Shown piece after piece: positions 8,256-11,111 of a stretch of 11,111 nucleotides of DNA. Position 1 is the first letter of the stretch; each line of letters starts with the position of its first letter. A program made the position numbers and the translations under genes. The DNA comes from an uncultured Anaerolineae bacterium (GTDB lineage: Bacteria; Chloroflexota; Anaerolineae; Anaerolineales; UBA4823): assembly GCA_937129505.1 (NCBI GenBank), contig CAKZNJ010000048.1:1-11111 (forward strand), given 5' to 3'. The notes under the pieces are model-generated. The model made no database searches. It saw only the letters and a list, made by a program, of their open reading frames with translations, and was not told the DNA's origin.

Positions 8256-8930
8256 TCATTCGGAACGAGAAGATGGATGAGAGCGGATAGTGTCAAGCAA
8301 ATCCTTGGGAGATTCGACAAAGTAATCGGGGTGTGCTTGGAGGAGTTTGTTGCGGTCTTGGTGTCCCCAGCTTACCGCAATGCTGATTGCCCCCGCCTCT
8401 TTAGCGGCGAGGATGTCGCTGACCGCGTCGCCAATCATGAACGTTGGAATGGAAAGCGAAAGATCGCGGCGGATTGCTTCGATCTTCTCTTTTTTGTTAC
8501 CGGGCTGGTCAATCCCTATAATGACTGAGAAGTATTGGTTAACGTCGTATTTCTTCAGAAAGCGTTGGATGACGCTTTGTAAGTTTCCACTGACCACCGT
8601 CAGGACTGAATCTTTCGCCAGCTCGCGAATGACTTCCGCCATGCCATCATAGAGCGAGTAAGTTATGGGACTCTCCTCAAAGCACCGCAGTACTTTTTCG
8701 ACGTATTTGGGTATTAAGGTTTCAGCTATGCCCAGTTGGCGAGCGAGGTGGTCAAAACCCATGCGGGGTAAGGCTTCGATGTCCTGTGGGGTTGTTTGCC
8801 GGCTATATCCTAACTCGGCACAAACTTGATCGGAAAAACGCAACATTTCCGTCATTGTGTCCGCAAGGACACCATCGAAGTCAAAGATCACGGTACGAAG
8901 ATATGCTAAGGGTAATGGATTGGATGCCAT
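8256..8930 (-). CDS. HAD-superfamily phosphatase, phosphoglycolate-phosphatase-like
   Basis: A 224-residue cytoplasmic HAD hydrolase. Motif I is FDFDGVLADT with nucleophile Asp17 and Asp19, motif II is VVSGN with Ser114, the motif III lysine lies in NKKEK (Lys146-149), and motif IV is GDAVSD with Asp168 and Asp172 for magnesium. A helical C1 cap occupies about residues 25-95, as in the Gph/beta-phosphoglucomutase subgroup. Sugar phosphates or phosphoglycolate are plausible substrates, but HAD specificity cannot be read reliably. The ATG at 8930 is used; an in-frame TTG at 8957 would add nine residues and overlap the MFS gene. An AGAGGAG sequence 13 nt upstream of the ATG supports this choice, though the spacing is long. 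The gap to the MFS stop is 7 bp and to the CDF start 20 bp, consistent with one operon. Confidence 0.92.
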   Translation of the reverse strand: MASNPLPLAYLRTVIFDFDGVLADTMTEMLRFSDQVCAELGYSRQTTPQDIEALPRMGFDHLARQLGIAETLIPKYVEKVLRCFEESPITYSLYDGMAEVIRELAKDSVLTVVSGNLQSVIQRFLKKYDVNQYFSVIIGIDQPGNKKEKIEAIRRDLSLSIPTFMIGDAVSDILAAKEAGAISIAVSWGHQDRNKLLQAHPDYFVESPKDLLDTIRSHPSSRSE

Positions 8931-8937
8931 AACGGTG

Positions 8938-10200
8938 CTAGGACTCCTCTTTTCCAAGTGTTAAAAATAAACTGAATCCCACCAGTCGAACGATACCACT
9001 GATGATCAATGCAGTCGGAGTGCCAAGCCAATCGCTGAGCCAAGCGCTAGCAATTGGCGCAAGAAAGGAAGATAAATGGGTTAATGTCTGCGCCACAGCG
9101 ACAAAAATGGCGCTCAATTCTTCAGGGATAGTTCTCATCAGTTCATCGAAAAAAACCAGGTCAATGCCAGCTTGGAAAAAACCAGAAATACCGGCAATGA
9201 GGGCGATCAATTGCACCTGATGGGTTTGGGCGATCAAAATGGGGTAAAGGGAGATTCCGAACGTGGTTAGGAGTAGGGTAAACCGTGAACCCTTATTGCG
9301 CGAGATGACCGTCCAGGCAAAATATCCCACCAATAAAATGGCGGTTTGAGCGGTGTTGAAGATGCCAATCCAAGCGTCGCTGGCACCTACCTCGCGCACA
9401 TAATAAATTGGCAGCAGAGGCACTGCAAGCGTTGTACCGATGAGGAAGATAAATCGGATGGATACGAAGCGGATGAAAGATTTTTCGATCCATATGCGGC
9501 GCACAAAATCGAGGGGATGGGAAACAAACTGAACAGCGCTGGTTGGGCTGGGGGGGGAGCTGGCAGGTAGTTCTATTTTGGAAGAAAAATAAAAGCTGAT
9601 CAGGCTTCCGAGAGAGAGCAATGAAAAAACGACCTGATAATTCAAGGGGAAAGGGAGATTCTCTAAGATTTGACCGGCGATTGCCGTGGTGGCTGCCATG
9701 GTTATTCCCAAAATTGACCAGCGCCGGCTCATCAAGTCGTAGCGGTGTTGTGGACCAGCAACGCCGTTCATCACTACGTTGAAAGAAACTGCGACAACGG
9801 TTTGAGGCAGGGTAACCAATGCCCAAAGCAATAAAATTGCTTTGATCAACCAACTAGAGGGCACGATTTCGATTAAGAGGGCGGTTAGGGCATACGAAAC
9901 CAAGACAAGCAGGCGAGCAGCGCTAAACCATTTTACGATATTGCGTTGCCCCTGCAGCACTTGTCCGATAAAGATACCCAACGTTAAGCCTGTTAAGGCG
10001 GGCATGCTGGTTAAGTACCCCACTTCTTGGGATGAAGCGCCTAGGCGAGTTAAGAATACAGGTAAAAAGGGAGCTGCTGCGCTGGCTAAACCGACGCCAA
10101 TCGCATCAATTTGGACGCGGATGAAGTTCCGCCGTTGAAGAGAAGGGAGTTCGGGCGGAGCAGCGATTCGGCGCAGCGTTGCTAACAAGGTTTTCCCCAC
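8938..10200 (-). CDS. Major facilitator superfamily (MFS) transporter
   Basis: A 420-residue inner-membrane protein with about 12 hydrophobic segments in two halves, divided by a cytoplasmic loop near residues 210-240 that is rich in Pro and Ser (LPASSPPSPTSA). This is the standard MFS 6+6 layout and size. The loop between segments 2 and 3 reads GQVLQGQRN, a degraded form of motif A (GxLaDrxGrr), so the protein is not a close sugar-porter or drug-exporter relative and its substrate is unknown. The GTG at 10200 overlaps the upstream gene by 19 bp; an alternative TTG at 10188 has a better placed GGGGA and would shorten the overlap. No internal ATG gives a sensible first membrane segment. It lies between the unrecognised 187-residue protein and the HAD phosphatase in the same transcript direction. 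Confidence 0.9.
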   Translation of the reverse strand: MGKTLLATLRRIAAPPELPSLQRRNFIRVQIDAIGVGLASAAAPFLPVFLTRLGASSQEVGYLTSMPALTGLTLGIFIGQVLQGQRNIVKWFSAARLLVLVSYALTALLIEIVPSSWLIKAILLLWALVTLPQTVVAVSFNVVMNGVAGPQHRYDLMSRRWSILGITMAATTAIAGQILENLPFPLNYQVVFSLLSLGSLISFYFSSKIELPASSPPSPTSAVQFVSHPLDFVRRIWIEKSFIRFVSIRFIFLIGTTLAVPLLPIYYVREVGASDAWIGIFNTAQTAILLVGYFAWTVISRNKGSRFTLLLTTFGISLYPILIAQTHQVQLIALIAGISGFFQAGIDLVFFDELMRTIPEELSAIFVAVAQTLTHLSSFLAPIASAWLSDWLGTPTALIISGIVRLVGFSLFLTLGKEES

Positions 10201-10745
10201 AAGTACCAGAAATGGTCAGCGGGAAAGTGGGCTTGGATTTCGCTTTCCCAGATGAAATCCCCCTTAATCCAGCGCTCTTGAAGGCGTTGATCCAGTTGTT
10301 GCAACGTATCCCAGACCTCTCTCAGATCGGGATTTTCCCCTCGAAGGAGCTCAAGGATGACGCGATGTCGCGCCTCATAGACGTAACGGTCAATCTGATC
10401 GGCTGGTTTTTGGAGGTACTCGCGGAGAAAGTCTTGCCAACGCCGTATGCGAGAAGAAGCATCCAGCTTGGCTTTATCAAGCCAAGCTTGTCGCCAGCGA
10501 TTGCGCAGGTGGTCTGTTTCTTGTGCAAATTTTTTCCATTGGGATTGTTGAGCGGCCGTTTTCGAGAACCCTTTTGCTCTTTCCAGAGCCAGTAGAAACG
10601 TTCCGATAGTTAGGGTCGGGTAGGGAGGTTCTCCCTTTTCTGTGGGAACGAAGATCAAGCGGTACAAATCCCGAGATTGGAGATATTTCTCCATCTCGGG
10701 AAGCGTAGCTTTGATATAGCGGATTTCATAGTTGAAGTCAACCAT
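10182..10745 (-). CDS. Uncharacterised 187-residue helical protein
   Basis: I do not recognise this family. The protein is soluble, with no membrane segment or signal peptide. Residues 1-50 look mixed alpha/beta (VDFNYEIRYIKATLPEMEKYL, then RLIFVPTEKG), followed by long, strongly charged helices. It is unusually rich in Trp (nine of 187), spread through the helical part, as in QSQWKK, NRWRQAW, RRWQDFL and FWYLWGKPC at the C-terminus. Evidence that it is real: it sits in the same strand and spacing pattern as its neighbours, starts with ATG 25 bp after the E2 stop, and ends in a 19-bp overlap with the MFS gene, so the two may be translationally coupled. No Shine-Dalgarno sequence is obvious. 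No catalytic motif was seen, so a function is not proposed. Confidence 0.8.
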   Translation of the reverse strand: MVDFNYEIRYIKATLPEMEKYLQSRDLYRLIFVPTEKGEPPYPTLTIGTFLLALERAKGFSKTAAQQSQWKKFAQETDHLRNRWRQAWLDKAKLDASSRIRRWQDFLREYLQKPADQIDRYVYEARHRVILELLRGENPDLREVWDTLQQLDQRLQERWIKGDFIWESEIQAHFPADHFWYLWGKPC

Positions 10746-10757
10746 GGCTTGCAGGCT

Positions 10758-10770
10758 GCCCTGTTAGGGC
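10758..10770 (-). other. Small hairpin between the E2 gene and the next gene
   Basis: GCCCT-AAC-AGGGC on the minus strand forms a 5-bp stem with a 3-nt loop directly after the E2 stop codon. It lacks a following T-run, so it is not a convincing terminator. It could slow the polymerase, protect the upstream message or affect access to the next start 12 bp further on. The stem is short enough to be chance. Confidence 0.25.
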
Positions 10771-11111
10771 TTAGATCAACAGTTGTAAAGGGCTTTCGAG
10801 ATATTGAGCTAAGGTCTGGAGAAATTGGGCTGCTTCTGCGCCGTCCGAAATACGATGATCGACGGAGATGGTCAGGTTCATCCGCCATCCAACCTGAAGG
10901 GAATTGTCTTTAACCACCGGCAATTGGCGAGCTGAGCCAACTGCTAGGATGGCTGCTTCGGGAGGGTTGATGATAGCGGTGAAATGGGCGACGTCAAACA
11001 TCCCTAGGTTACTTACCGAAAAGGTGGAGCCCTCAATATCTTCAGGCTTGACTTTGCCCTCGCGGGCGCGATTGACCAAACCGCGCACTTCTTGGGAGAT
11101 CGCTCGCACAC
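10771..11111 (-). CDS. 2-oxoacid dehydrogenase E2 acyltransferase, C-terminal catalytic part (5' end off window)
   Basis: The dihydrolipoamide acyltransferase core of a 2-oxoacid dehydrogenase complex, which moves the acyl group from lipoamide to CoA. Only the last 113 residues are present; a full E2 has about 400-450, with lipoyl and E1/E3-binding domains upstream that lie outside the window. Visible motifs: the REGKVKPEDIEGSTFSVSNLGMFDV stretch typical of the core, then INPPEAAILAVG, and DHRISDG holding the catalytic HxxxDG (His codon at 10857-10855, Asp four residues later). The frame stays open to the right edge, so any internal GTG is not the true start. Whether it serves pyruvate, 2-oxoglutarate or branched-chain oxoacids cannot be told from this part. 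It is the first visible gene of the minus-strand series running to the GH13 gene. Confidence 0.95.
   Translation of the reverse strand, partial: VRAISQEVRGLVNRAREGKVKPEDIEGSTFSVSNLGMFDVAHFTAIINPPEAAILAVGSARQLPVVKDNSLQVGWRMNLTISVDHRISDGAEAAQFLQTLAQYLESPLQLLI

Noticed and set aside
9293..9853. 186-codon open frame on the minus strand inside the MFS gene
   Set aside because: It lies in another frame of a clear transporter gene; its translation is Cys-, Arg- and Ser-rich without a protein-like pattern.
10179..10595. 138-codon plus-strand open frame
   Set aside because: It is antisense to the 187-residue protein and the MFS start; the minus-strand frame fits the gene spacing far better.
10758..10770. 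Rho-independent terminator after the E2 gene
   Set aside because: The stem is only 5 bp and no T-run follows on the minus strand; kept only as a low-confidence hairpin.

Overview
The window is almost solid coding sequence from one bacterium at roughly 50% G+C. Nine protein genes are visible, eight of them on the minus strand. The protein mix suggests a Chloroflexota (Anaerolineae-like) bacterium: a long GH13 protein beside glgA, a GH57/DUF3536-type protein and an E2 acyltransferase. This is an inference from protein style; no rRNA or marker gene is present to prove it.

Layout, left to right. At 1-2269 (minus) lies a glycogen-synthesis pair: glgA (glycogen synthase) followed by glgC (ADP-glucose pyrophosphorylase, cut by the left edge), joined by a 4-bp ATGA overlap. 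At 2270-2409 is the only real intergenic gap, a divergent promoter region with a TATAAT box and a perfect 12-bp palindrome just before the rightward gene. At 2410-3855 (plus) is a GH57-family glycoside hydrolase. Its 3' end overlaps tail-to-tail by 15 bp with a very long GH13 alpha-amylase-family protein (3841-7284, minus). Continuing to the right on the minus strand are a CDF-type metal-ion exporter (7297-8235), a HAD phosphatase (8256-8930), an MFS transporter (8938-10200), a 187-aa protein I do not recognise (10182-10745), and the C-terminal part of a 2-oxoacid dehydrogenase E2 acyltransferase (10771-11111, cut by the right edge).

How they may work together. GlgC makes ADP-glucose and GlgA polymerises it. 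The GH57 and GH13 proteins next door are good candidates for branching, trimming or remodelling the alpha-glucan. No classical glgB, glgP, glgX or malQ is visible here. The six minus-strand genes from E2 to GH13 are spaced by at most about 25 bp or overlap, so they could be one transcript even though their functions are mixed. glgA has its own upstream gap and probably its own promoter. No tRNA, rRNA, CRISPR array, insertion sequence, phage gene or convincing rho-independent terminator was seen. I found no clear new defence or mobile system. The most unusual items are the large GH13 protein with two extensions I cannot assign, the GH57/GH13 convergent overlap, and the palindrome at the GH57 start.
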